From: Scolanthus callimorphus
Taxonomy: Eukaryota > Cnidaria > Anthozoa > Actiniaria > Edwardsiidae
Direction of reading: 5' to 3'
NCBI GenBank assembly: GCA_033964015.1
Contig: CM066923.1
Coordinates: forward strand, 26,362,168 to 26,426,167
Length of the DNA: 64,000 bases
The position numbers and the translations under genes are program-made. The stretch's first letter is position 1. Each line of letters begins with the position of its first letter. Below the pieces are notes generated by a model, which was not told the DNA's origin, ran no database searches, and saw only the letters and a list, made by a program, of their open reading frames with translations. Of this stretch, positions 10,581 through 21,740 are shown piece by piece.

Positions 10581-11632
10581 TAGAAAATGAACATACACAC
10601 GCGCGACAGCGTTGCGTGACAATCGTGTTTCTAAGGTCTCTTACAAACACGCCTTTTAATTTAACCAATCAGAATGCACACATTCACAATACAACATAGG
10701 TGTTATTTTCTAAATCGTCCGCGTTTTAATATTTGAACTGTAATTTTTTTTTTGTTAACCTCTTCGTTTTAGTTACTCCATTGAGCTTCAGGAAATGGCG
10801 CTATAGAAATTTGTATTATTATTATTGTTGAAATTTCTGTCTGAAGGGGAGGGGGGGTTAACCTGCCCGGAATTCTATATGCATGGGGTGGGGGGGGGGG
10901 GGGGTAAACCATTTTGGAAATTCTGGATGCATGGGAGGTCAAAAACTAGTGCCGCCCGTGGGGGGGGGGACCTTTATTTTCTGGAATTGCCCAATAAGTG
11001 TCAAAAATGGAAAATTTATGGGCTGTGATTGACAGCACCATTTAGGTGTGAAAGATAGTCTATCTGTAAAAAAAAACAAAAAAAAAATTCTCAGCTTCCT
11101 GTGGAGTTTTTTACCGGCGCGATAATACACAAACACTACCATGAAGACCTTTGACCTTTGAAATGAGACTAAATTCAAGCAACAATTTTTTTCTATTTCG
11201 AGTAACACGATTTTTTGACGCTTTTTGGCAGTGAATTGCTCGGAAGTTCTAAAAAAAATCTGTATAGATATAGGTTAATTTGCTAACATTGGCAAATGTT
11301 TCATCGAGATAAAACATGCCGAGTCGTGCGATCCTGGAATTACCAGTCTTTCTTAATGGACAAAGCTGCTTTTCGTAGTCACTATCCGCGAGGGAAGAAA
11401 CAGCGAGAATTTCAAGAGTCGTCGTTTGTAGCGCACCCATCCGCCATTTTGTTTTGAATCTTTGTCGGCTCCACTCCCCTCATTACAAAATTTTGTGGGA
11501 AAACTGGGTCCTACTGCGGTAAATTGCGTGATATAATTCATGTCCCAGTACACCATATTTTTTTTAACACCAATATAGATTCACTATAACGAACCACCGA
11601 TACCAGTCAACCACTATCACTATCATCCAGCA
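10581..11632. other. Unassigned sequence, possible retroposon tail
   Basis: TGGCGCTATAGAAATTTGTA followed by a short ATT repeat at 10795-10826 resembles the 3' tail of a non-LTR retroposon, but no coding remnant is attached. G-runs near 10850 and 10890 may be miscounted. Nothing else is supported. Confidence 0.3.
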
Positions 11633-11641
11633 ATCATCCAG

Positions 11642-11820
11642 TAGACTGCTTGTAGCCCCTTCTTCGGCGAACGTCCGTAATCCAGCTTCGATTTGTTTAC
11701 AAGTGTCGAGTTTCTCAGGAGAGTAACTTGACACTGTAAACAAATCGAAGCGCGCCGCAAGAAAAAAAAAGGTCCCTCGATTTACGGACGTTCGCCAAAG
11801 AAGGGGCTGCAAGCAGTCTA
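11642..11820. mobile_element. MITE, TAGACTGCTTG family, copy 1, 9-bp TSD
   Basis: The terminal inversion TAGACTGCTTG(T/C)AGCCCCTTCTT(T/C)GGCGAACGTCCG spans most of each half. The 9 bp ATCATCCAG at 11633-11641 recurs at 11821-11829. A second copy is at 41550-41737. The 9-bp TSD again points to a Mutator-like mobiliser (inference). Confidence 0.9.
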
Positions 11821-11829
11821 ATCATCCAG

Positions 11830-12754
11830 CGTTCAGGGGCACCCAACGATCATTTTCGGTAAAATATCTGTTCGGATGGTGGAATGAGAGCTGAAACTTT
11901 CGCTTCAGAATTTAAAGCTTTAACTTTCGTATATAGATCATAAGATCGCCTGGATTTTTCCAATTGCACAAAAAGGTTAAATTTTACTAATTTTTGGGGG
12001 ATTTTTGCCGTTAAAAAGGTCACCTAAATTTTCGGATAGAATTTTCCCCTAGCATTTTCGGAAGACGTGATTTCAATCCCTAAAATTTTCGCAACACAAA
12101 ACTTTCAGCTATGAAATCCGACAGATCTAAAATTTTGTAGGGATTAAAATACCCAGTTTACATTCATTTGTATGCTCAGCAACGACTTATAATGGCATTC
12201 TGAGTTGTTTTACGGTATTGTCTCGTTGGGTGCCCCTGAGCGTTAGGTTAGGTTTAAGGGTACATGGAAATTTCCCGAGCTTGCCTAAGGAGATTTTTGT
12301 GCAGTTTCAAACGGAATGAGAGGGAAGCAAGGTTGAACCCCTTTTATTGCTTCTGTCTATTTTGGATTGATGGGAAAAAGTTATTTCGTGCTTGCGTGAC
12401 ATGTTTATTTATCGTGACATTTCTAGGAATTGAGACAAAAGGGAATCCCGAGATTGCCAGGTTTCGAAAGCGAAAGAGGAAAATCATCCGCTTTAGTGGG
12501 AATATTCGCGCTTCACTGGCAAGGTTTAAGGTGAGTTGCAATATAACTGCATCCTTTGAGAACTAAACGTTTGAAAATATCTTGAGCCGTTGAATCAAAC
12601 ACATGAAATTGAGCAACCTGAGCAAGAGGAATTATTAAACTGCCATGCGTGAGGTTTTATGGCTAGTTTTAAAAGATTGTCGAGTAGAGCTGGCAGCGAG
12701 TGGATCTGGCAAATCAGTTTATATACGTGAACAGTGGAGACCATATGTAGTCTA
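11830..12754. other. Unassigned sequence
   Basis: A 100-codon open frame (12264-12566, +) is rich in Arg/Lys/Phe and matches nothing recognised. The rest shows no clear structure. Confidence 0.3.
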
Positions 12755-12876
12755 TAGCCTGAGTAGCAAGCGTTTCCGTGGGATTTCAGGGGACTAGTTT
12801 TTGGTCGCGCGAAGTCGCTCGAACTTCAGGCTTCTCTGTTCCTGAAACCCTACGGGAACGTTTGCTACGCAGGCTA
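12755..12876. mobile_element. Small palindromic MITE
   Basis: Left half AGCCTGAGTAGCAAGCGTTT mirrors right half AACGTTTGCTACGCAGGCT, with inversion continuing through the TTTCAGG/CCTGAAA pair. About 122 bp in all, no coding capacity. Confidence 0.75.
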
Positions 12877-13824
12877 GTCTCTCTAGGAAAGAACATTTTG
12901 TGACATGTGGCGTGGTGTAGGCTCTCGACTGATGAAGATGATGGATGCAGTATATGTGGGAGAGGGAAGAAGTTCGTTTGCTTAAATATGGCAATAGCAA
13001 ATTGCATGAGCCTCTTCAGTTTTCCCCATTAGGTTTTAGAATGGCCAGACCACCCCGACCTCTATAATTCAAATTCAAAATTTGATATTCAAAACGAAAA
13101 TATTATTAATTAAGAATGCCTGTCGACCGCCAGCAACGCGGCCGTAGTATCGATTTTCGATGATACGAAAATACTTCGGAGCCACTTTGTGTTTGAAGTT
13201 TGTCATTTCTTGGCACATTTAGATAATCAATTGATTAATACTCCACTGTCGTACGTGTTTACTGCCATGTGAACGTTCTTTAAGTTGCGCGCAACCACGA
13301 CCGCGTTGCATGATGCTAACTAATAATTTTGCACTCTATAATATATTATATACTAGCATGTTATCGCAGAGGGAGAATAATCCATTCGGATGAGCATGAG
13401 ATTTGCAAACAGTTTTTTACCGAAATCATGAGTAGACAGCAAACAACTAGCTGTAAGTTCTCCAACATATCAAGAAAATTTCGCCAAAAACAAAACTTCC
13501 TTATTAGCCGGAAATTTCCCCTTACCTTATTTGGAAGGTCTGTAAGTACTTTTCCTCAAATCTTAGCGAACAAAGCAGGAAATTTTACCAAAACTTGCAG
13601 ATACTCGAGAAACATCCTTCTCTTGGTTGCAATTTTGTTTTTGCCCCCCGCCCAGGGGCCTGAGTCACGTTTGAACACCACAGGCAACCCGCGCGGATTT
13701 GCCATAAAAAACGACAGCACTTTCTTGATATGCACACAGAGATGCCTTTCTGTTAATTATAATAATGATAATTGACCTATTTCACATTGACGTCATATCA
13801 AAAACACTCTATTGTTTTAGCGCT
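12877..13824. other. Mostly unassigned, holds one dispersed repeat copy
   Basis: 13062-13175 repeats 10290-10400 (AAGAATGCCTGTCGACCG block). A 148-codon frame (13329-13775, +) has no recognisable domain and is not accepted as a gene. Confidence 0.35.
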
Positions 13825-13828
13825 TTGA

Positions 13829-15099
13829 ACAGGGTCCTGAAGGGGGCGTCCCAATCCCGTTTCCCGGCCGTTTTTTCGCATGAATCCCGTTCCCAGTAGG
13901 TAAAATCCCGTTCCCAGTAGGTAAAATCCCGTTCCCGGTAGGACCAGTCAGTAAAATCCCGGCGCACGAAAACTGTGATGTTAAAATTGAGATTCCTGCT
14001 TTTATCGTACTATCTCTTGGTCCTGAAGGTTTTATTGTTCATGCACGCTGCAAATGACGAAATTGTTATTATTGCAACCAAATGACGAATTGCTATGCTT
14101 GTAATGTTCGATTTCTTTCAACATAGTGATTGTCCGCCAGGCCTCACTATAAAGGCTTTTCGTGATCCCCCTATTTGACCATGGGATATATTTTACAGGA
14201 TTTCTCTTCTGTTGCGCGTGAAGCGCGCCCTGTTTTAATTGATAAACGAATTTCATCAAGCCTCAGAAAAAAGGAAGATATGAACATTGCATTTTTTGTG
14301 TGTAGCAAATAAAGCCTGTCGTTTGTATTCTTCGTGCACGATGCAAATGATGAAATCGTCATATTTGCGGCCCAACTGATGAATTTCTGTTTGTAACGTC
14401 GATCTCACGCTTACGGAGTTCTTTCGAACATGTAATTGCCTGCCAGGCCTATCACTGGAGGGCTTTTCGCGGGGAGTTGTTTTGTCCTCGCTAAGATACA
14501 AATGTTCTTGTAACGGGCATTCCATTTAAGCGGCGCGAGCATAAATGTTTAACGTATTTAAAGAAGAGAACTACAAAAATGCAAATGATAAAGAAATTGC
14601 TGGAATAATTCCGCAGAAAATTTCTTGTGATCCCCCCTTCCAGGGCTTCAGTTTCGAGTTCCCCCCCTCTTGCCCACCCCAAAATGAAATGATCCCCTGC
14701 CCGTATGATATCTCGTCCTCAATTTTGATACAAAAGATATATAATACGATTCTATTCAAAAAGTGGTTCCGCCGTTTTGAAAATGCCTATGCCAAGTTAT
14801 CAAACCGTTGACCAAAACCTCGCAGGTTCCGAGGGACCAAAAAAAGTGAAATTCTATTTTCAGGTAGCCTGCTGTTAGGATACTCTAAACAGTCTTAAAA
14901 TGCGAAAAATTGTATAAATTGACGACTTTTTATTAGGATACACAGGATATACAAGGAGAGATTTGAAAATCTCGTTCCCGTTGAAGCATCTTGATTCCCA
15001 TTCCCGGTAGACCAATCCCGTTCCCGGTAACACAAATCCCGTTTTCCCGGCCTGAAAATGGCGAATCCCGGCTCCCGTTTTACCCCTTCAGGACCCTGT
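13829..15099. mobile_element. TIR element with subterminal AATCCCGTTCCC arrays, TSD TTGA
   Basis: Terminal inversion ACAGGGTCCTGAAGGGG (13829) and CCCCTTCAGGACCCTGT (ending 15099), flanked by TTGA at 13825-13828 and 15100-15103. Just inside each end are repeated motifs of the type AATCCCGTTCCCGGTA in opposite orientations. The interior has a diverged tandem duplication (about 14030-14260 and 14330-14540) containing GCGCGTGAAGCGCGCC and a GCCAGGCCT block. Related interior sequence occurs at 55620-55980 inside an element with different termini. No transposase ORF, so non-autonomous. Confidence 0.85.
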
Positions 15100-15103
15100 T
15101 TGA

Positions 15104-15676
15104 ATCATGGTCGCCAGAGGGGGCAGCAACATTAAGAAGTGACCAAAACATAATGAAAATGACATTCATGTTGTAAGCGAAGTTTTATGCTAAAATATCA
15201 GGGCCCACATCTCTGTAAACAACGCATCATTGTTTACAGATTCCATATTGGCAGCCGGGACCATATCAAGTGGGGGGACTCATTGGTAAGGATGTATGGG
15301 AAAAGGGAAACACAAAATACTTTTAGCAAATGTATGAAAATTTGACAAAAAGTAGGGTGCACGAGGACCCCCTTGTATGGCTCGACCACTGGCTATGCAT
15401 CCTCTGTACTTCGTTTTGTTTTCAAAACGCAACCTGATGGCAATGAAGCTGATGCTGTGTTACGTCTCATGTTATTGAAAATTCCTCACCATATTAAAAA
15501 GAAAAATCATATGCGGCATGAAAAACTTAAACCGAACCTGAAACGGGTGTGGTAAATGTGCAAAAGAAGAGTACTTCGCCAGCCCGGTACTCCCTATGAA
15601 TAACGACCAGTTCCTTATTATAAAATCCATCTTTTCTTTATACAGAAACTACATAACTGCTCTGAGGACTATCAGA
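15104..15676 (+). other. Region upstream of TPR-CHAT, with a dispersed repeat
   Basis: 15255-15365 (CTCATT(G/A)GTAAGGATGTATGGGA, then AAATGTATGAAAATTTGACA) is a diverged copy of 27725-27845 in a RagA intron. A 60-codon frame at 15373-15555 has no recognised domain. No promoter was identified. Confidence 0.4.
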
Positions 15677-18600
15677 ATGGCAGATAATAAAAAAGAGAAT
15701 ACAAGTAGCAACTGGTCAGCGGTATCCAAGTGTATCATAACCTCCCTGTGATATGGTGCTTTCTAATCACGTGGTCAAAGATAAACGAACACTTCACACC
15801 GGATGGACTTATCAATCTGTATCGCGTCTGTTGGGGTATCGCTTGGCTACTGCAGAATAACAAGATGAAGGTGAAGGTGTTATTCAGCGTGGGTGAAGTG
15901 TACATAAGGATTAGACGATTTAACGATGCACTGGAGTGCTTTAATAAAGTACTCGGAATAGAGGAAACAACAGGGAACAACACTCCCAAGGAATCGCGTA
16001 TCTACGCATTGGCAATGTGCATTTAACCCTCGGGAACAAGAAAGAGGCATTAGAATACTATGTGAAGGCCTTGCAGATATTCCGACAAACAGGTGAGTTG
16101 ACAAGTGAGGGAGAGACGCTGAATAACATTGGTAACGTGCATCTGTCACGTGGGGAATACGGAGAGGCCTTGAGGTACTACAAGGATTTTTTAACGATAT
16201 GTCGACAAACATGTAACATAGCAAGAGAGGGACAAGCGATGACTATCATTGGCAATGTGCACCAGTCACGTGGGGAATACGAAGAGGCCTTGAAGTACTA
16301 CAAGGACGCCTTCAAGATTCACCGACAAACAGGTGACTTGACAGGAGAGGGAAACGCGCTGGGTGGCATTGGTAACGTGCATCTGGCACGTGGGGAATAC
16401 GAAGAGGCCTTGAAATACTACAAGGATGATTTAAAGATATATCGACAAACTGGTGGCTTGGCAGAAGAGGGAGCGACGCTGAATAACATTGGTATTGTGT
16501 ACCACTCACGTGGGGAATATGAAAAAGCATTGAAGTACTATAGAGAAACCTTAGAGATACAACGACAAGTAGGTGACTTGGCAGAAGAGGGAAAGACGCT
16601 AAATAACATTGGTACCGTGCACCGGTCACGTGGAGAATACACAGAAGCCTTGAAGTACTACAGGGATTACTTAAAGATTAGCCGACAAACAGGTGACTTG
16701 GCGGGAGAGGGAAATATGCTGTGTAACATTGGCACTGTTCACCAGTCACGTGGGCAATACGAAGAGGCCTTGAAGTACTACAAGGAAGCCTTAAAGATAC
16801 AACGACAAACAGGCGACTTGGTGGGAGAGAGAAATACGCTCAATTATTTGGTGGCGTGCACCATTCACGTGGGGAAAACAAAGAGGCCTTGAAGCACTAC
16901 AAGGATGCCTTAAAGATAACACGACAAACAGGTGACTTGGCAGGAGAGGGGAAGTCGCTGAATAACATTGGTATCGTGCACCGGTCACGTGGGGAATACG
17001 AAGAGGCCATGAAGTACTACGAGGATGCCTTAAAGATACAACGACAAACAGGTGACTTGGCCGGAGATGTACAGACGCTGAATCACATTGGTGTCGTGCA
17101 CCAGTCACGTGGAGAATACAAAGAGGCCTTGACGTACTACAAGGATGCCTTAACGATGACCCGACAAGCAGGTAACTTGGCAGGAGAGGGAAATACGCTG
17201 AATAACATTGGTATTGTGCACGAGTCACGTGGGGAATACGAAGAGGCCTTGAAGCACTACAAGAATGCCTCAAAGATACAACGAAAAATTGGTGACTTGA
17301 CAAGTGAGGGAAACACGCTGGCTAACATTTGCAACGTCCACCGATCACGTGGGGAATACGGAGAGGCATTGAAGTACTGCAAGGAAGCCTTAAAGATACA
17401 ACGACAAACAGGTGACTTGGCAGGAGAGGGAAGCACGCTAAGTAATTTAGCAAGCGTACACCAGTCACGTGGGGAATACGAAGAGGCCTTGAAGTACTAC
17501 AAGGACGCCTTAAAGATAAAACGACAAACAGGTGACTTGGCAGGAGAGGCAGCGACATCTAGTAATTTGGGTGGCCTATTGTATTTACTGGTGATATTAG
17601 TGAGGCAGAAAATCAGCTAAAGAAGAGCATCTCGTGCTACGAGAAAATCTTCTCTATGCTTGGCAACCAGTGTCCATCAAAAGTAACCATTGGTGATATC
17701 TATATCAAGACATATCGAGTGCTAACTATTGTTTTAATTATACGTGGGAAATGTCAAGAAGCGCTATTGGCATCAGAAAGTGGGCGTTCCCAAGCACTTA
17801 GGGAACATTTGTTTGATAAATACAAATTAACATCAGAACAGGCAATTCCATCTGCACGTGCTAAAGATTTCAACCTGGTTATAACAAGCAGTCGTAACTC
17901 GGTCTTTGTGACATACTATGACTCGCTATTAGCAGGTCTCTTGACTTTTTGATGTCCGTCTCTCAGAAGATAACGGCACGTCTCTTATTCCCAAGCGATC
18001 TTATACAGTTGTTACATAAAGAACATGACAAGGAGATGCAAAATGTGCTCTTTTCGTGCGTGAACAAGCTTATCCAATATGCCGATGAATATCTGCGTCG
18101 AAATCTTGACAGCACGTTTGAGGACAGATCCCTAGGACAGGCTGAGCAGAAAGTGACTCTATATGAACAGACCAGGGGAGACACCGTAGTACCAATTGAG
18201 AAAATAAAGGAGTTATTATCTGCGAGAAGAGAATCGACAAAGCAGAGTGAAGGTGAACAAGCTGAAAAAGGAGTATCATCAAAACAAGACGATCAACCGG
18301 CAAATAAGGATCAGAACGCTACAACGTCTGGTATGAATGAATCTAGCAGCGAAAGTGGACACAAGACCGACTCAAATACGACGCGTTTGGAAGATAAGTC
18401 CTGCGAAGATCTCCTGAAAGATTTCTTCAAAGCGTTGATTGCTCCAATAGAAAGCGAGCTTGACCAGCCTGAGATCGTTATCATTCCGGACGGTCCGCTG
18501 TTTTTCGTTCCATTTGCCGCTTTGCAAGATTCTAAAGGCAGGTACCTTTCAGAAACCAAGCGCATTCGTATCGGATCATCGCTTTCGACGCTGCAAATCC

Positions 18601-19364
18601 TAAAGGAGTATCCAGCCAAGAAGCAAAGTACGAAAGGAGCCTTGATTATCGGGGACCCTCTTGTGGAAAATGTAATGAGGTATGGGGAATTCGAAGAAAA
18701 GCCATTCCAAGATCTCCCAAATGCCTGTGACGAAGCCCTGAGGGTCGCAGCACTGCTTCGTGAAAAACCTCTGATTCGTGGTGCAGCCAATAAACAAACG
18801 GTTATGAGCCGTCTACGGGAGGGCGTGGCCGTCATGCACTTTTCGACGCACGGCAGTGGACAAACTGGTGAGCTGCTTCTCGCGCCAGGACCACGTGACG
18901 ATCACACCGTGCCTACTGAGGAAAACTACATGCTGACAGTCAAGGAAATCACCTCGTGTAACATTAACGCACAACTGGTGGTGCTGAGCTGTTGTTATGG
19001 CGGCAGTGGTGAGGTGAGGGCGGAGGGAGTCATGAGCTTGGCACGTGCTTTCCTTGTAGCAGGAGCACGCTCAGTGCTTGCCACGTTATGGCAGGTGAGC
19101 GATCAAGGCACGCTCCACTTTATGAACTCTTTCTACCGTCATCTGACAAGCGGGAAGAGCGCGTGTGCCAGTCAACAGGAGGCCATGCGCGAGATGAGGG
19201 CTCATCCGGAATACAATCACTGGTCTTACTGGGCGCCCTTCTTTATCATCGGACATGACGTCACACTATTTGGCGGAAGTGACGTCACTGGTATTACTGT
19301 AATGTACAATACAACTCGAAAGCGAAAATTGACTCAAGGGCACACTATTGTAGAAAAATCCTGA
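15677..19364 (+). pseudogene. TPR-CHAT protein gene (frame-disrupted)
   Basis: Homology runs across the whole span but over all three forward frames. An ATG at 15677 opens MADNKKENTSSNW. Frame 1 follows (about 15725-15985, one diverged TPR), then frame 3 (about 15990-16840), frame 2 (about 16850-17587), frame 1 (about 17588-17930) and frame 3 to the stop at 19362-19364. The middle is a 13-unit TPR array. Next comes a Lys/Glu/Ser-rich linker (about 18100-18400), then a C-terminal CHAT domain (about 18410-19270). The CHAT part keeps the His of HFSTHG (18849-18851) and the Cys of LSCCYGG (18993-18995), followed by a conserved GARSVLATLW stretch. CHAT domains are caspase-like (clan CD) peptidases; TPRs usually bind partners or sense ligands. 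No intron is needed anywhere. The shifts mean either a recent pseudogene or uncorrected 1-nt assembly errors: there is no in-frame stop within any segment, which favours errors or a very young pseudogene. The start is uncertain. Confidence 0.85.
16008..17567 (+). repeat. 13 tandem 120-bp TPR-encoding units
   Basis: Each unit encodes a 40-residue repeat of the form IGxVHxSRGEYEEALKYYKD followed by ALKIxRQTGDLAGEGxTLNN. DNA-level conservation is strong: CACGTGGGGAATACGAAGAG and ACGACAAACAGGTGACTTGG recur nearly unchanged every 120 bp. High nucleotide identity between units suggests recent expansion or gene conversion. One 1-nt frame change (about 16840-16855) lies between units 7 and 8. Confidence 0.95.
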
Positions 19365-20143
19365 TCACATAATGCCGTTATGTCGCTAGTGTGAACCAGC
19401 CTGTAGTCATTAGTTACCTTGGTTAATTATCATAACGCGAAATCCTCTTTACTTACCTTGGTTAATTATTATAACGCGAGTTAGTAGTGAAATCAGACTC
19501 GCCTCCCATCTCTACTGTAAAGACAGGAGGTTTCGTTAATTCTAGAGTCTCGTTCCTGAGATGGATGTTACAGTATACGAATTATTTTTTGAACTGATCC
19601 ATAGTTATTAAATGACTGGATCGACCCAACTAAGGTGATCCAATGCTTTTTGTATTCCGGATTCCCGCTTTTGGATTCCACATTCTGTTGCCTGTATTCC
19701 GGATCATAAACGTGCTTGGAATCAGGGGTTCATTGAAAGAGAAACGATTTGATTTGAATTCCGGATTCCAGAGACCTGGTTCCCGATTCCAGAAACTTGA
19801 TTCCGGATTCCAAAACTTACAAAACGTATAATTCCGATATCAAAAATACCCTGAACAAAACCGTCGTTTTTGAAACACTCACGGCCAAAATCAAATTTGG
19901 AAGTATTTACTTTATTTGGAAGTGATGTAGATCCCCTTCTGCGAGAATTCAGGGCAAAATTTGCCAGAAAAACTTACAGAATTGAGCAAGAACTCCCAAA
20001 AAAAATTAAGCCCCCCCCCCCCAAAAAAAAAAAAAATAATAAAGAAATATAAAGAAAATTAAGCCAGGCTCGAATCTCGCCCCAGTCCCCTTATCTGGGC
20101 ATTTGGCAAAAACGACAGCTATTTTTTGATGGGCTGAGTTCTG
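19365..20143. other. Unassigned sequence 3' of TPR-CHAT
   Basis: TACCTTGGTTAATTAT.ATAACGCGA is duplicated at about 19417 and 19453. An array of GATTCCGGATTCCA-like motifs at 19660-19820 resembles the subterminal arrays of the TIR elements elsewhere, but no terminal inversion was found. C- and A-runs lie at 20010-20040. Confidence 0.4.
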
Positions 20144-20279
20144 TTAGCCTGTGTACATCCAACATATTCTCCTCCTTAAATTACCAAAAGCAACTTACCC
20201 ATTATTGGTAATTCAATTCTCCTCCTAGATGTTAGTACATCCGTTGCTTGGAGGTTAGTAGCGGATGTACACAGGCTAA
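20144..20279. mobile_element. Small palindromic MITE
   Basis: Ends TTAGCCTGTGTACATCC and GGATGTACACAGGCTAA are perfect inverses. The inversion continues imperfectly through a CTCCTCC/GGAGG region. Confidence 0.8.
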
Positions 20280-20589
20280 GTTGAGTGCAGTGCTTTGTAC
20301 GAATTCAGTATTAAAACAAATGATAACGCATAGATTTATATAGCGCATTTCTTAAGATCCAAGGCGCTTTGGAAAGAATCTCATTCGCCGCTTTGGTTGA
20401 ATGTACCACTCACTGTACACCTTAAATTTAACATCCGTAGCACGATTACATTTTGTAGTTAAGGCAGAACAACACCGTGTACTCTTTCTCGTCCTCTCTC
20501 AAACGCGAGAAAAGAACGTTGCGGCATTGTGCAGGCAGTTACAAACCAAATCTGCACTTCCCTTTGAGAACCTCTTGAATTTCATGACT

Positions 20590-20946
20590 GAGCTGCGAGA
20601 GCATAGAGCATCCTGGGTACTTCGGAGACCCCCAGTTCTCGTGCCCAGTGCTCCCCGGCTCGTCTGCTCGCAGTGGAAGCTCTGGGGACATCCATTTGAG
20701 GGCCTTCGCTGATTGGCTGATTTTGAACGTTGGGGCATGCGCAGTAAGCTGTTTCTCTCAAGGGCTCTGTCATTCTCGAACCCAGAGCTCCCCGGCTCGT
20801 CACCTCGCGGGGGAGGCTCTGGTGACAGCCATTGACGCATGCGCAATATTTGATACAGAGCCGCGGAGAGAAACACCTTTCTGCGCATGTCCAAACGTTT
20901 AAAATCAGCCAATCAGCGAAGGCCCTCAAATGGATGTCCCCAGAGC
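20590..20946. mobile_element. Foldback of the GCATGCGCA family
   Basis: Left arm (TGGGGACATCCATTTGAGGG, then CGCTGATTGGCTGATTTTGA) and right arm (AAAATCAGCCAATCAGCGAA, then GGATGTCCCCAGAGCT) are inverted. Both include GCATGCGCA and a CAGAGC block. A third, single copy of the arm lies at 21295-21470. All overlapping ORFs mirror one another. Confidence 0.75.
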
Positions 20947-21170
20947 TAAGCCCCATTTACACGACAGAAATATTTGGCACGGCTCGGATAAAAATGGTTC
21001 TTGGACTACCTCGCCACGGATAAAATTTCGGTCCGGCTCTGAAAAAATGTAGTACGGCAAAGCCATTTACACAGCGCAAATATACCCGAGCCGTGCCATT
21101 AAATTTGGTATCCGTACTGCTTTTTATCCGAGCCGTGCCAAAAAATCCCTGTCGTGTAAATGGGCCTTTA
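20947..21170. mobile_element. MITE, CCCATTTACACGACAG family
   Basis: Left end TAAGCCCCATTTACACGACA and right end TGTCGTGTAAATGGGCCTTTA are inverted. TTTGGCACGGCTCGGATAAA near the left is mirrored by TTTTATCCGAGCCGTGCCAA near the right. It is inserted next to the foldback at 20590-20946. Confidence 0.85.
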
Positions 21171-21294
21171 TTTAGTAGTAGTTGTAATGTTTGTAAAATG
21201 AAGTGCAAATAAAAATGTTCTTGTTGTTGTTTGGCTTTTGTTTTCAGATTATTTGTTCTTTTGCCGATTTGGTCTCTCTTGCGTTTGGTTTAGT

Positions 21295-21470
21295 TAAGGC
21301 TCTGGTGACAGCCAGTGACGCATGCGCGAGATTTAATACAGAGCCGGTGAGAGAAAAACCTTTCAGCGCATGCTCCAACGTTCAAAATGAACCAATCAGC
21401 GAAGGTACTCAAATGGATGTCCCCCCAGAACCTCCACTGCGAGCAGACGAGCCGGGAAGTTCTGGGTACG
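21295..21470 (+). mobile_element. Single arm of the GCATGCGCA foldback family
   Basis: GGCTCTGGTGACAGCCAGTG, ACGCATGCGC, then AATCAGCGAAGGTACTCAAA match the right arm of 20590-20946. Only one arm is seen here. Confidence 0.7.
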
Positions 21471-21526
21471 AGAATGGATTACTTGGGTTATATCTTAGTT
21501 GCCTTGTAAACCCTATTCTTTCAGTT

Positions 21527-21740
21527 TGCATTGGCTGACTGCATTTTTAAACCGCACCGGGGGGCTGAGGATCTCCCAAAGAAGACCCCCTCCCCTGGAC
21601 TTTCCAACCCCAGAAATGACCCCCACCCCTGGAATTTCCATTTTTTCTGACAAAATACCACTGGAAAATCTCTTTTTGGATAAAATGTCCCCGGAAAATC
21701 ACCTTCTTTACCCCTTCCCCTTCGCCTTTTTTAGTTGAAA
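21527..21740 (+). mobile_element. Solo end of the GGCTGATTGCATTTTTAAAC element
   Basis: ATTGGCTGACTGCATTTTTA, then AACCGCACCGGGGGGCTGAG, matches both ends of the element at 46190-48590. The following CCCCTGGAATTTCC and CTGGAAAATC motifs match its subterminal part. No matching opposite end was found here. Confidence 0.7.

Noticed and set aside
16312..17558. Minus-strand ORFs of 78-170 aa across the TPR array
   Set aside because: They are mirror readings of the 120-bp TPR units.
20401..20956. Overlapping ORFs of 84-137 aa on both strands
   Set aside because: They lie in a foldback with mirrored arms and show no domain.
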